A stretch of DNA of 64,000 bases from Chamaecrista fasciculata (Eukaryota; Streptophyta; Magnoliopsida; Fabales; Fabaceae), in NCBI GenBank assembly GCA_003254925.1, contig QANZ01023311.1, positions 62,001 to 126,000 on the forward strand, written 5' to 3'. The notes under the pieces were generated by a model. The model saw only the letters and a program-made list of their open reading frames with translations, had not been told where the DNA came from and ran no database searches. A program made the translations under genes and the position numbers. Position 1 is the stretch's first letter. Every line of letters begins with the position of its first letter. Below, in pieces: positions 23,101-35,565 of the stretch.

Positions 23101-23550
23101 TCCCTCACCACTACTTGCATAATATTCGATGTATCTAAAGAATTTTATTTTCATGAGATTATTTTTTTGTGTTTTTAATTATTAATATAAAAATATAACA
23201 AAATTATTTTTTTTATTTTTTATATGATTCTACACTTTTAATTATTTAAAACTTTAAAAGCATATTTGCATGTCCTACTCCTAATATATTATACAAGACA
23301 TGAGTGAGACGTTTTATTTTTAAAAAAGATGAGGTACCTTTATTATATTATTGGACTCACAATTTTGATCCGATAAATTTTTATACCCATACTCGAATCC
23401 AACGTATAAAAATTACGGGTAATGGACATTTTGTATCAACTCGTTATATGCATAATTGGATATGATTTTTCTCAAAGAAAAACTAAAAACTTCAGGAATG
23501 GTATATAGTTGAGGATAGGCCCGTCATCACCTGCAAAAGGGTAAAAACAT

Positions 23551-23816
23551 GAGTAAACTAAACATTTGGTCCCTGAAAAATCATCAAGTTGACAATTTGG
23601 TCCCTGAAAGATTAAAATGTACAATTTAGTCCCTGAAAGATCAAAACGGTGTACTTTTTAGTCCCTAAAAGATTAAAACGGTATACTATTTAATCCATGA
23701 AAGGACTAATTAGTATATCATTTTGATCTTTCAGGGACTAAATTGTATATTTTGATCTTTCAGAGACCGAGTTGTCAACTCAATGATCTTTCAGAGACCA
23801 AATTACTAGTTTACTC
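23551..23816. mobile_element. GAGTAAAC-family MITE with 9-bp TSD
   Basis: The ends are GAGTAAACTA and its inverted copy TAGTTTACTC, continuing inward as AATTTGGTCCCTGAAAGAT type blocks. Flanking 9-mers TAAAAACAT (23542-23550) and TAAAAGCAT (23817-23825) match at 8 of 9. It is 266 bp and non-coding. Relatives lie at 24691, 29145, 36962 and 38336. Confidence 0.78.
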
Positions 23817-24500
23817 TAAAAGCATTCTTTCACTTTCTAAATTTTATACAAATTGTCAATTTCACCTCAAGTCTCAACTTTTTTTTTTCAACCGATTTCA
23901 TTCTCAATATTTTGTATTTTAGTTAACTTTATCCTTATTTTTATTTTAACTAAATATTAAAAATATAAGATCTATGTGGCTTATGACATGTATGTACTAT
24001 AAAATTATTAGAAAAAAAAAAAACTTAAATCCTAATTTAAATTGAAAAATAAGATGAAGATTACCATTAATTTATTATTAAAAGAAGTTAATCTAAGAAC
24101 TTAACCAAAATATAAAATATTAAAAACTAATTTANTCTCTCACATCAGTAGGCCTCTGTTCTGAGTTTTTTTTCCCCCGCATTCCTCTTTGCCTTTTGGC
24201 GAGGAAATTTGGGAAATTGTTGCTTTTTCTCATCGATAAATTGATTTTTTTTTTGATAAATTTGAAAAAAACAGTGAACAAATGCAAAATCTCATCCATA
24301 AACTGATAGCAACATGAAAAATTAAGTATAACATTAAGGACAACAAGAAGGTAATGGTTAGTTTTTTTATGTAACTTGTTGTATCTATATATTTAGTGAT
24401 GTAATTTTATATATAATTTTAATTGGTTAAAAAAATTATTATTTTTATTATTTTTCAGTATTAAATTACTTAAAACATAGAAATTGTATCGAATCATTAC

Positions 24501-25158
24501 AGGTGAGCATCCTAACTCGCAAGCCCGCGAATCCGTAAAAACCAACCCAACCCGTTTAAAATTCTCAACCCACACACCTGCGAGTTGGTCTGCTGGCCGG
24601 AGGTTTATGAACTCAACCTAACCTGTGAACCCGCAAATATATATAATATATATTTTTATCATTAATTACTAATATATATAATATATTATAGAGTAAACTA
24701 ATAATTTGATCCTTAAAAGATCACTGAGTTAACAACTCGATCCTTGAAAGATTGAAATGTATGATGTAGTCCTTGAAAGATCAAAATGGTATACTAATTA
24801 GTCCTTTTAAGGTCTAAATAATATACCGTTTTAATCTTTCAAGGACTAAAAAGTATACCATTTCGATCTTTCAGGAACTAAATTGTATATTTCAATCTTT
24901 CAAGGACTAAATTGTTAATTTACTTTATATTATATATGATGCACTTTGCCTAAGAAGTTGAAAAAAAAATGTGTAATTTTACTGTTAAAAAAAATCAACC
25001 CGCGGTTTAAACCCAACCCAACCCGCAATTTTGCAGGATGGGTTGGTTCGAGTTGAATTTCAAAAAATGCAAAACCCAACCCAACCCGCAAAATAATGTG
25101 CGAGTTGGGATGGGATTTTCCCACAGTTAGCCCCAACTCAACCCGCATTCACCCTTAC
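24501..25158. mobile_element. Foldback hAT-like MITE rich in CAACCCG, carrying a nested MITE
   Basis: The left end, CAGGTGAGCATCC, pairs with the right end, GCATTCACCCTTACA, and both sides are filled with 'caacccgcaa' blocks in inverted orientation. Flanking 8-mers AATCATTA and AATCATAA match at 7 of 8. A GAGTAAAC-family MITE (24691-24925) is inserted in its left half. There is no coding capacity. Confidence 0.55.
24691..24925. mobile_element. GAGTAAAC-family MITE, nested, perfect 9-bp TSD
   Basis: It begins GAGTAAACTAATAATTTG and ends with the inverted TTAATTTACTT. A perfect 9-bp duplication TATATTATA flanks it (24682-24690 and 24926-24934), although the local AT-richness weakens that evidence. 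It lies inside the 24501-25158 element and is therefore younger than it. Confidence 0.7.
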
Positions 25159-25714
25159 AAATCATAATTGTACATAACTGTATGCCTCAAATTGCATTTT
25201 AGAATTTCTGAGAAAGAAATAGATATTTGATGATGTATTAAAATAATTTAGAGACAAAGTGAGTTAATTCAACAGTTTATTCTAAAAAATTGTGTTTTAA
25301 AAAATATATGATTCAATATATTTTTTATTAAAATATAAATATAAATATGCATGTTATCAAATAATAATTTGTTACTAATTTTGTATGGTAAATTAGTTAA
25401 TTATTTCAAATAAATGTTATTATAATTTTTAATTGACTAATAAATTATTATTTAAAAAACTGTCAAAACTAAACTATATTTTGAAGATTATTAAACTTTG
25501 TTGATAATATTAAAGTTGAATCAAATATAATAATATTGATGATATTATTAGGAAATGTTGTTAGAAAGTCGTCATATTTAGAGAAAATCGTGAATTGACT
25601 GTTATAGTTTTTAGACTCATTTAAATTTGAATTAGGATCAAAATCATTTTACATTTATGAATTAAAATCAATTCACATTTTTGAAACCTATGAATAATCA
25701 AATCCCTCATCCTG

Positions 25715-26203
25715 AACTTGGGGTGTTAAAGGGAGAATGAAGAGGAGTGGAAGGAACAAAAGATTAAAAATTGTTGTTTGAATGTTTTCTGATGGAGGAG
25801 AAGAATGAACAAAGGGTGCCTCCAAAGCACCCCTAGGTACCCCACAATCTAATTTTTGCTGGCACCCCAAATTGGGGAGCCAAGGATGGAGTGGACAATT
25901 TTAAAATTTTTTAAGACAATTATACCCCCATGATTTTATTAATATTATTGATCTTTCTAAACCCTAATATTATTTAGTACAAATTCAGGGACCAAAATAT
26001 ATAAAATTATTTCAAATTTATGGATAAAATATTATTAATTTAGTACAAGTCTACAAGATTATCATGTGTTCATGCCTTTCCTCACTAAAAACTCCCCAAA
26101 ATATATCTACTCAATCCATTAATATCATTTCCACTCCACTCTATTAGTGTCCATTAATGTCTTCCCCTCTCCATCCTAACTAAAACTTCCAAACATATAA
26201 GGC
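25715..26203. repeat. MITE of the 'TGTTTGGGAG/CCAAACATA' family, inverse copy of 53079-53500
   Basis: It ends CTTCCAAACATA and carries 'ggcaccccaaattggggagcc' and 'attaatgtcttcccctctcc' blocks that recur in reverse order at 53079-53500. The left boundary is uncertain. Confidence 0.45.
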
Positions 26204-26379
26204 TAAAATCAAACAAAATTTAAAATAAATTATTTGTTATTAATATAAAACATAATTTTATCAATTTTTACATTAACTATAAAAAATTAAATAAACAAAT
26301 AATAAATACGCATGTATTATTAAATTATTTCAATATATATAAAAGATTTGATATTTGATCCATATAATTCAATATTTTT

Positions 26380-26476
26380 TTTGGTTGCCCAAGAATATCC
26401 CGCCTGACAAGTTAAAGACTAATCTTTCGCAAATCTGAACTCCATGTAAGGGTCTGGCGCTGGTCAATTAGTTGAA
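26380..26476. repeat. Unclassified repeat-like segment
   Basis: A short segment of mixed composition, unlike its AT-rich surroundings, runs from GGTTGCCCAAGAATATCCCG to GGCGCTGGTCAATTAGTTG. It looks like a piece of a dispersed repeat, but I cannot assign a family. Confidence 0.3.
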
Positions 26477-26830
26477 TAATTCAATATTTTATTTAACATT
26501 TTTCTTTCACTATAAATCTATATATAACTATACACTAGTATACTAGTATATCTCTGTCTTGCTCATTTTCTCCTCAAATTGTGCATTTGTACAGGCAGAT
26601 ATCATTTTACATAGTTAGAATCATAACTCCTTTTTGTGATAGATGAGTTTGTGTTATAGCTCTTCAAAAGTTAAAGTTGTATGGTGCAATGATGACTACA
26701 CAATAAGATATATATTGTTTGGGCCAGCCCATAAAAACCGACATTCAAATTGGTCTGCTCGAGAGTAAGAGACCATAAATGAGCATGAATACATCTTCAC
26801 ATAATTTTTTGCTTTTAATAATAGTGAGAC

Positions 26831-26854
26831 TATATATATATATATATATATATA
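26831..26854. repeat. (TA)n microsatellite
   Basis: About 12 uninterrupted TA dinucleotides in gene-free DNA. Confidence 0.85.
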
Positions 26855-26859
26855 ATCAC

Positions 26860-28434
26860 TAATTCAACATTACTTTACTTTCCATTAATTATAGCGAGCT
26901 TTTTTTATTTTAAATCTGGATTCCATTAGCCAATAGCTATGACCTAAGACTAAGAGGCTAAGGCTATGTGTCCTATTCTCCTATCCTAATCCTACCATGC
27001 GCTTTTAATTTTTGGTTCTTTCATATCGTTTTGCTCAGCTCAGGTAAGTCTAATCACATGTGCACATATATATTATACGTATATATAGGCCCGCTTAAAT
27101 CAACCACCTAGTAAATTTGTATTATCAGATTGCATAAAAAGCAATAATAATGTGTATATATGTGTGTGTATGTGTGGCATTTCATAAAAGGTCATGTTGA
27201 CCAAACGCAGTAAGTATAATGTAATATAATGAGATTCTTCATTATAACATATTTGGTGTTCATTTCGGCTACAAATTGGCCCAATCATAATTCTAGGCTT
27301 GGACGAAGGCCGCCTCCTCTACTTTAAATAGTGAGAGTCAAAAAGCAAAGGAAAACGATGATTTGCCTCCTCGGGCCCCTAACAAGGGATATATTAAAAA
27401 ATAAAAGAAAATAAAATAGTTTTAACTTATATATCCATAATACTGATTAATGTGTATAAATAATTAAAATGTAATTTTAAATCAAGTTTTTTTAAACAAA
27501 TTTATAATCCTATAAGCTAATCTGGATTGTTTCTTAATTAATGTTTAATGTGTAATATTAATAATTTGTAATTAGTGTTGATAAATACCCATTAACATAT
27601 AAAAAATCAAATATTCATTTTGGTCTTCAAAGTTCATACTATGGGGTATATTTCATTTTAGTCATGAAACTATTTTTTATTCTAGTTTGGTCATGAAACT
27701 AGTTTGATCCTCGATTAGACAAATTGGCAAGATAATCAAATGTCAAGTTAGCGGATATAGGGATCCAACTAAGGCTACAACCATCTAAAAAACAGGAAAT
27801 ATAAATAAAGTCATCTAAAAGAGACGCAACTCCAATGGTTGTTCTAAAAAAACATAGACAGACTCAAAACAACAATAATAAGATAATAAAACGAAACGGC
27901 GTCATGGAATAGCACCCAAAAATTAGGATCAAACCAGGAAACTGTTGTGGAAGCCAAAAGTCACAGTACAATGCTTAGTCCAAATTTTCCCCCACAGAAC
28001 GTCGTCATGGGAGCCCTGATCCAGAACGCCGTCGCCACAAAACTCTATCACCAGAAGGAGGGCCACCGCCGCCGAGACAGCGGAAGCCCAAAGTTTCACT
28101 GAGAAAAACTCTCACGACGAAAAAAGTTTTCTTTCACGAATGAGAGGTTTTAGAGCCGGATGAATTATATGAATGAATATAATGGTTAAGTGTTAGCCCG
28201 AGAATATCAATATCAATATCAATATATAAATTAAAATACATGTTCGTGTTTAATTGAATACTAAGAAATTGAGATTAAAAATCGGTGAAAATTCTGAAGC
28301 ATGCGGCGTACGGCTAGACGGCTAGACCTACACAGCCAAGGTGGTCTCCCTATTGAAACCAATTATTAGTGATCTCATTATTTAGCATCCTGAATTATTT
28401 TACTCATTAGTTTTGGGATGGTCCTCACGTGATG

Positions 28435-28467
<33 letters not shown>

Positions 28468-29140
28468 TTTTCCAAATTGAAAGGGAAATCCATTAAAAGC
28501 TAGCACTATAAGTGAATTCCAAAATATTATTATCAAAAAAAATGAGAAGAGAAATAATTAAACGTTAAAATGGAAAAGGGAGTAGCTAGTCTTTGCATTA
28601 TTTTCTTATTTCCTCTCATGGCAAGGATAACAATCAATCAGCACATGTATTTTGCCATTCCTGATAATGTGATTTACATTATGGGAGTTTTTGTCACTCT
28701 TTTTAATTAAGGGCTCCTAAGTCCTAAGTCCTAAGTCATAGCTAGGATTCTCTTTAATTTAATTTATGGGCATGTATTAATTGTACGAGTGTGTGTGCCT
28801 CTCGCTTTCTTCATCGACAGCTAGCTAAGGTTGCGTTTAAATCCTTGTAATTGACCATTTCCAAACTTTTTGTGTCGTTGTTCATGTACTGGTACAAATA
28901 CACACTAGTCCAGCATTTACTTCTAGAAATTCGGTGACCAGAAAATCGAACCACGTATATATATGAGTTATGACTTTGCGCTGTAGCAAATATGACCAAC
29001 CATTAATGAAGCATTAAGTTAGCTACAAAATAACGCGTCTTATAAACGCCAATTGAGTTCTATTATTTACAATCATGGTGTAATTCAACGTACTAACATA
29101 GTTGGATCTAACGAAATGAATATCTCATATATAATTAATA
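26860..29140. other. Intergenic; one GC-rich island of unknown origin
   Basis: No gene is recognised. At about 27890-28110 there is a locally GC-rich patch containing several 'cgtcgtcatgg' and 'gccgccgaga' phrases, unlike the flanks. It may be a remnant of a coding sequence or transposon, but no open frame of useful length or familiar motif was seen. Confidence 0.4.
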
Positions 29141-29144
29141 AATT

Positions 29145-29415
29145 GAGTAAACTTATAATTTAGTCTATAAAAAATCATTGAGTTAACAACTTATTAATCT
29201 CTAAAATATAAAAAACATACAGTTTTGTTTTAAAAAGATCAAAATAATATACTTTTTAGTCACTGGAAGATTAAAATAGTATATTATTTAGTCTGTAAAA
29301 AAAAATAGTATATTGTACGTTTTGATCTTTCAAAAACTAAATTGTATATTTTGATTTTTCAAAAATTGAGTTATTAGCTCGATGATCTTTCAAAGACTAA
29401 ATTGTTAATTTAGTC
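29145..29415. mobile_element. GAGTAAAC-family MITE with 9-bp TSD
   Basis: It starts GAGTAAACTTATAATTTAG and ends with the inverted TTAATTTAGTC. Flanking 9-mers TAATAAATT (29136-29144) and TAATACATT (29416-29424) match at 8 of 9. It is a diverged copy of 23551-23816. Confidence 0.65.
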
Positions 29416-30187
29416 TAATACATTCATGTTCAAATTCTTAAAAGAGAATGTGCCAATATTTAGTGTAAGAAAATTGTAATAGGTACTCAAATCCTATAGA
29501 TAAAATTTTGGTTTGATATTGCTGAATATCAAGTGTAAAAAAAATGACCAAGATTTGCAATAAATTACACAGACACACACACACGCACACACATATATAT
29601 ACTAGGGACTTTACGTGCCCGTACGTTTGATTTGACATTTCTATTATTCAAGGACGAAAGTGAAAATTAAAAGACTAAATAATAAATTTTTACTTTTTTA
29701 AATCTCATCAACTACTTTCTCTCTCCCATTATTTATATAGTTAGTCAATTATCAATTTTCACATATTTTTTTCTTATTTTTTTAATTTTTAATTTAATTA
29801 TTTTTTACCAACCAATAGAGTCCTCATCCATATAATATAGTATATATATATATAGTACCGTTTTCACGTATGTTACGTTTTATATATTATATAAATCTAT
29901 AAATTTATCTTCTTTTCATTGGTATGTTGGTGGACTTTGAGGCTTCTCATCATGTGCTAATTAATTAAGGCATGACGCGCTTATCATTATAATGATTATC
30001 TCAAGTGATCACACTTTTCTATATACGCCTGATGTGAATAATAGGAAACGCATGTGAAGTTAAGCTGAGTCATGGAAACAACAAATAAAACAATTAAACT
30101 AATAATCATGCTTAAACGGGAAATAATCGATCATATTGCTGTCAAAGATTTTGCATGATGCAAGCCGCACAGTGTGATCTCTAAGAC

Positions 30188-30366
30188 TGTAGAAAGGCTT
30201 AACTCTCCCCAAAAGAGTCTCTCTCGGGATTATTTCCAGGGCAGCCCACACTCTGATACTATGTAGAAAGACCTAACTCTCTTCAAAAGAACTTTCAAAG
30301 GAGAGGGTTGCCTCATTATATATAGAGTTATAAGGCCTTTTAACTAAGCGATGTGGGACTTCAACA
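30188..30366 (-). mobile_element. TRIM-type miniature LTR element fossil
   Basis: On the minus strand, a 105-bp LTR-like unit (30366-30262) starts TGTTGAAGTCCCACATCGC and ends in CA. It is followed by a primer-binding-site-like TAGTATCAGAGTG segment (about 30261-30244), similar to the site complementary to initiator-methionine tRNA. A second, incomplete copy of the LTR's end region begins at 30188. There is no coding sequence, as expected for TRIMs. The element is degraded and incomplete. Confidence 0.55.
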
Positions 30367-31297
30367 AAGACTAAAGTAAAGGAAATGGTTGAAGTACAGC
30401 TTAATTTCACATACACATTAATTAATTGCACATACACATTAATTAATTGCATATTACAATTTTTCATTAAAAACTAATTAATTAATTAAACCGTATAGGA
30501 AAACACACAGTTATGAGTTATGCATATAAATATATATAGTGAAAACTAAAATAAGGAAAAAATATATTTTTGGTCTATAAATTTTATATCAATTCCTAAT
30601 TTCATCTCCAAAGTTTGTTTAATTTTCATCTCCCAAACTGCTCCCTCTCATTCTCTAGGGGTTATAGGGAAGGAATTGTTATACAATTTCTTCACTTATA
30701 ATTTCATTTTCTTTATTTACTTTTCATTTAAATAAATTAAATTTTTAGTTCCCCCAAGTTCGGTGGTGATTTTTTTCAATTTTTTTTGGTTACGTTCTAC
30801 TCTTTCCTTGATGAAAGAATTGTTTCAATACTAGATCAACTCAGATCTGAGCATCTATGTTGAAAAGCTTTCGATCTACCGTCAAATTTATGGAGAAGTT
30901 TACAACATCTTCATTCGTGAAGAAAACTACATTTATGATATGCAGGAAGTATAATTGTAAATGTTTTGTTGGCAACACCAAGATCGGTGATATTTAAATC
31001 ATGAGGATACTTTTCACATAGGATCAATTGCGCTTTTATTTGTTTCCCTAGTTCAATACTATTTACTGATTATATAATTCATGTATTAGTAGATTTGTAT
31101 TATCTGAACGATTATAAGTTTCGTTTGACTTTTCTATAATTTAATTTAGTTTTGATGCTTTTCAAAAAAAATTATTCAATATTAATTGTCTTTAAGAATT
31201 CATATTTTAATCGATTTTATGTTTTATAGTTTGTACTAATTACCTTCAAGAAATTAAAAGCAAACTCTATATCTTATGAAAATTGTTGAAAAAATAA

Positions 31298-32288
31298 GGC
31301 CAAAGTACGAATTTGGTCTGCTCCGATTTCCAAATCAGTCCTATAACTTTTTTGTCTCGAATTTGGTCCTGTATCTTTTCTCCAGGTCCCAAATCAGTCC
31401 TATATCTTTTTTATCTCAATTTTGGTCCCATATGTTTTGAAAACCTCCCACCGTTAGTCCTCCATCTATTTTAAATTACAGTTTAGTCCTGAAAACTTCA
31501 AGTCCCTTTCACTTTAGTCCAATAAAAGTGAAAGAGCATCCCTGAAGATTCTCAAACCTTACATCTTGGTCCCTAATCCATGAATTCTTCATGAAATGTA
31601 ATAGAAATGCAAAAAAAAAAAACACAAATTAAAAGCAAATGACAAAGCGACCAAAACTGAAAACGCATAAAATTTAAAAAACCCACCGGAAAACGTAAGG
31701 AATTTCAGAACTTCTCTCTCGGAATCACCAAATGTAAGGGAATCTTATATCACCTCCCTTCTCAAAAGTTTGGATTTTTGAAAATTCTTTCTTAAAGCAT
31801 TTGAGGGCGATTATTTGAGTGAGATTTCAGTGAGAATTAGAGTTTTTCGATGATTTTTTGAGTTTCTCGGTGATTTCCGTACGTTTTCTGGTGGGTTTTT
31901 AATTTTCTGCATTTTCGGTTTTGCTGTCATTTGCTTTTAATTTGTGTTTTTTTTTTATTTCTATTACATTTCATGAAGAATTCATGGATTAAGAACCAAG
32001 ATGTAAGGTTTGAGAATCTTTCTGGATGCTCTTTCACTTTCATTTTGATAGTCAGTGACTAAAGTGAAAGGAACTTGAAGTTTTCAGGACTAAACTATAA
32101 TTTAAAATAGATGGAGGACTAACGATAAGAAGTTTTCAAAACATATGGGACCAAAACTGAGACAAAAAAAAATATAGGACTAATTTGGGACCTAGAGCAA
32201 AGATACATGACCAAATTCAAGACAAAAAAATTATAGGATTGATTTGGGAACTAAAACAAAGTTATAGGACCAAATTCACACTTTGACA
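31298..32288. mobile_element. Large foldback MITE with ~415-bp arms
   Basis: The left arm (31298-about 31711) and right arm (about 31873-32288) are inverted copies of each other along almost their whole length. They share the 'ggtcctatatctttt' blocks, the stretch around AATCCATGAATTCTTCATG and the inner segment CCCACCGGAAAACGTA. About 160 bp in the middle is unpaired. The ends GGCCAAAG and CTTTGAC match the Mutator-like family. The flanks are poly-A, so a target-site duplication cannot be read. If transcribed through, it would fold into one long hairpin. Confidence 0.75.
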
Positions 32289-33632
32289 AGAAAAAAAAAA
32301 AATAAATCTTGATTTAGATTGAAAGTTATGTGTACTTTATCACTAATTCATTAGATGTGAAATGTAATTTTGAGAACAAACTTTAAGAATTAAATTGAAG
32401 ATTGACATAAAGTTTAAAGAAAAAAAAAATTTTTGCCTCAAAATTATGAGAAATGTGTGAAATTTTAGATTAATTGAGAGGAACACGCTTTCTGGCACCA
32501 CTTGTTAGATATAGACAAGGGGGCGATTCCCGCCTTATGTCTAGCCTAATTTTACATCCCAGGTGTTGACCTCTTTGTCAACAAACGCTTTTCTAAATCA
32601 TCATTGTTTATTATTTATGCGACATTGGCAGAGTCAATCATTAAATGATTATCCCAAGATTTTTAAGACTGGAATACGAGGCATCTAATCTTATGTTTTT
32701 CATCAATGATTTAATTGTTAATTAAATATCAAGTTATTTTTAAGATTTTCATTTGTGAATTAAAATAATTATAAAATATGTTTAGAACTTGATCGAAGCA
32801 AATTCTTAGAACTGGAATTTCTATTTTCATTCCCAATTGTATAGGCTAACCAATAATAAATACAGGGATAACCCAGTTAAGCACTATACTCCCGAGGTTA
32901 ATTAACTTCCATTTAGTTTTAGTAATTACTCCATAAACAAGAAAATTTCATTATACGTTTTCACAATTTAGGTAATACATAAAATTATTAACTATCTTTG
33001 TTAGATGAGTTTATCAACATACCTTACTTATATGTAATATATTTTTCTTGAAAAATTTCGTGCTGTTCGTTTTTCTTTTTGGGGACCCAAATAAGAATTT
33101 TGTGCTGTTACACTGTATGATTTTTAACATATTATTTTTGTGCTACTATCTTCTTACGAATTGTGTATCATGATGAGGTGCAAGACATACCATGTGAGCC
33201 ATGCACTCTATTAAATTGTAAACAGGAGCAAAATAATTTTGGAGAATAAATGTCTAGTCTGTGTTTTCTGAAAATATCAAATTTATTTCTAATAGAAGTT
33301 AACGAATAGCAATTAAAATAATGATTCCTCTAAAGAAGAATAGTCAAACAATTTTCGAGTATATTTATAAATGACAAGAATCAAATATCTAATAATTAAG
33401 AAAAGTACAATTGTGCTGGTTAATAATTACATGACGGGGTAAGAGAAAGGAGAAGCGGGTTTTCCGGGACTTGGACGAACAAGCAAAAGCTGGTGTGCCG
33501 ACACGTGGCGAAATATCATCCGTTGGATGTCAAAACGCAACTTGGATTCACTCATACCGGCCGAGATTTTTTGAAACTGAGAGAGAACTTACTGTACACA
33601 CACAGACAAGTGGATATATACAAGATGGATAA
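32289..33632. other. Intergenic, no gene seen
   Basis: AT-rich. A short patch at 32335-32440 repeats the 'gaattaaattgaagattgacataaagttt' MITE-end phrase also seen at 80-130, 16530-16610 and 53930-53970. Nothing else was recognised. Confidence 0.45.
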
Positions 33633-33969
33633 GAAGCATGGACATTTCATTTTGAAAGTTTTTTGCCGTGTCAGACACGTGTCAATGTCCGACACTCGTA
33701 TGATACTGACACGACACATATTTATAAATTTTAAAATATAAATAAATTTTTTGTAACTTTAACATGACAGGAAAGAGAAAATAATGATAGATATGACATA
33801 TATTATGAATAAAAATTGTAATTTTTAAATTTTTCATTAAATATTATGAATATTTAATTATCTATATATATAAATATATGTCGTGTCGTGTCGCGTAATT
33901 TTAAGAGTTTAGCATGTCGTTGTGTCCGTATCCGTATCTGTCCCGTGTCCGTGTTAGTGTCCATGCTTC
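33633..33969. mobile_element. hAT-like MITE with GAAGCATGGACA ends
   Basis: The terminal inverted repeats are GAAGCATGGACA and TGTCCATGCTTC. Subterminal repeats of GTGTC and CGACAC type occur on both sides (for example 33667-33712 and 33880-33960), which is typical of hAT elements and their transposase-binding clusters. No convincing target-site duplication was read. No transposase is encoded. Confidence 0.6.
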
Positions 33970-34929
33970 ATAGCTGGATGGTAGTCATAGATTTTTCTAG
34001 AGACAAAATTTAGATTTTTAAGAATAAAATAATTAAAATATATTAATTTTATAATTTTAAAAGATTAAATATATAATCTAAATATGACTAATTGAATTAT
34101 TAATTTATATATGTTTAATGACCAATTTATATGTTTAGTTTTTTATTTGCGCCACTCATATTTTTGTATTTTATTATTTGAGACTATCTAATTCAATTTG
34201 AAACTTAATTGGTCATGTTCATTGTTCATAATCTCTTATTATATATATTAGGTGAGAATTGAAATTCAAAATCTTTCTCACATGATCAGATTGAATTACT
34301 AATTGAAACATAACTTTGAAAGAATTGTATAAAATATGAATGAAAATGGAAGATAAAATAAGAGAAACAGGATGTAAAAGATTGATAAATGACTAATTAA
34401 AAAAATGATAAAATTATTATTTAGTTATTGAACTTAATAAATCATTTTTTGAATAATTAAATATACGATTTAATTTTTTAATATCACAATCGTCAAAGAT
34501 TTCATCATTAAATCAAATTTAAAAATAAAAAAATACACTTTCAGAGACAAAAAAAAACGACAAAATGAAAAATTAGTTTAAATTAAGAGATTAAATTGTT
34601 GACAAATAAAATATTTAAAAAATTAAATCATATATTTGACTGAATTAAAAATTAATTTATTAACTATATAAATTCACAAACTAAATAATAAATTTTGTCT
34701 ATACATATAATTTAAGAAATTTACTGGCAACTGAACTCGTGGGTAATAGTGATAGATTTTCATTGTTGATGTTCACCCACTAATTATAGACTTCTCACTC
34801 ATGAGTGGTCTTTCATTTCACCCCAGGAATATCATTAACATAACATAACATACTCTGTCTCTGTGTCTGTGTCTGAGACTGAGGCACACTAGCACTCACT
34901 CAGAGCAACCATACCAGTGTGTCTGTCTT

Positions 34930-34937
34930 TTATATAT
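34930..34937 (+). promoter_or_regulatory. Candidate TATA box of the SRS gene
   Basis: TTATATATG lies directly upstream of the GA tract and about 385 nt before the SRS start codon. If used, it gives a leader of about 355 nt containing the GA tract. Confidence 0.4.
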
Positions 34938-34938
34938 G

Positions 34939-34979
34939 AGAGAGAAACAAAGAGAGAGAGAGAGAGAGAGAGAGAAAGA
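34939..34979 (+). repeat. (GA)n tract in the SRS promoter/leader
   Basis: About 40 bp of nearly pure GA repeat with a short AAACAA interruption near its start, about 340 nt upstream of the SRS start codon. GA tracts are binding sites for plant BASIC PENTACYSTEINE (GAGA-binding) proteins, so a regulatory role is possible but unproven here. Confidence 0.7.
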
Positions 34980-35320
34980 TGAGATACATACATACGTTGG
35001 TGATTATATTGTATAGTAGAGTTGCTGGGTGCAGTTAACATGGCGGCGTAGCAGACGCTCTAATTCCGTGCCATAATTGCTTCCTTCCAACAACGAACAC
35101 AATTCTTCACCCTAAGCTAGCTACACCCCTCCTCTCTATCTTTCTTTCTTTTTTGAACTAAAAAAAGCTGCAATTTTGAGACCCAATTGATCGAATTGCG
35201 TGATCTGTATGATTAGAAGCAATTTTGAGATTTGGGATCTATGGATTTTGTGTCTAAAGAAGAAAAAGAAGACTTGGGGATTGTGATTATTGTAATTACT
35301 TTTGGGTGCAACAACAACAA

Positions 35321-35534
35321 ATGGCGGGGTTGTTCTCTCTAGGTGGAAGAATCGGAAAGGAATTAGAAATCCCACAACAAAACAATAAGCAAAGTAGAGC
35401 TGGAAAAGCAAAATTAGAAGGTAACAACAACAACAGTAGCAACAACAATAGCAATAGCCTATTCTTGTTCAGAGAAGACGAGATCTACAACAACGGCAAT
35501 AACCACAAAGGATTCGAGATATGGACAGAATCTT

Positions 35535-35565
<31 letters not shown>

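Noticed and set aside
35306-35320. A GTG-initiated extension (MQQQQ) before the SRS protein
   Set aside because: GTG is not a normal plant nuclear start; the ATG at 35321 begins with the family-typical MAGLFSLGG.
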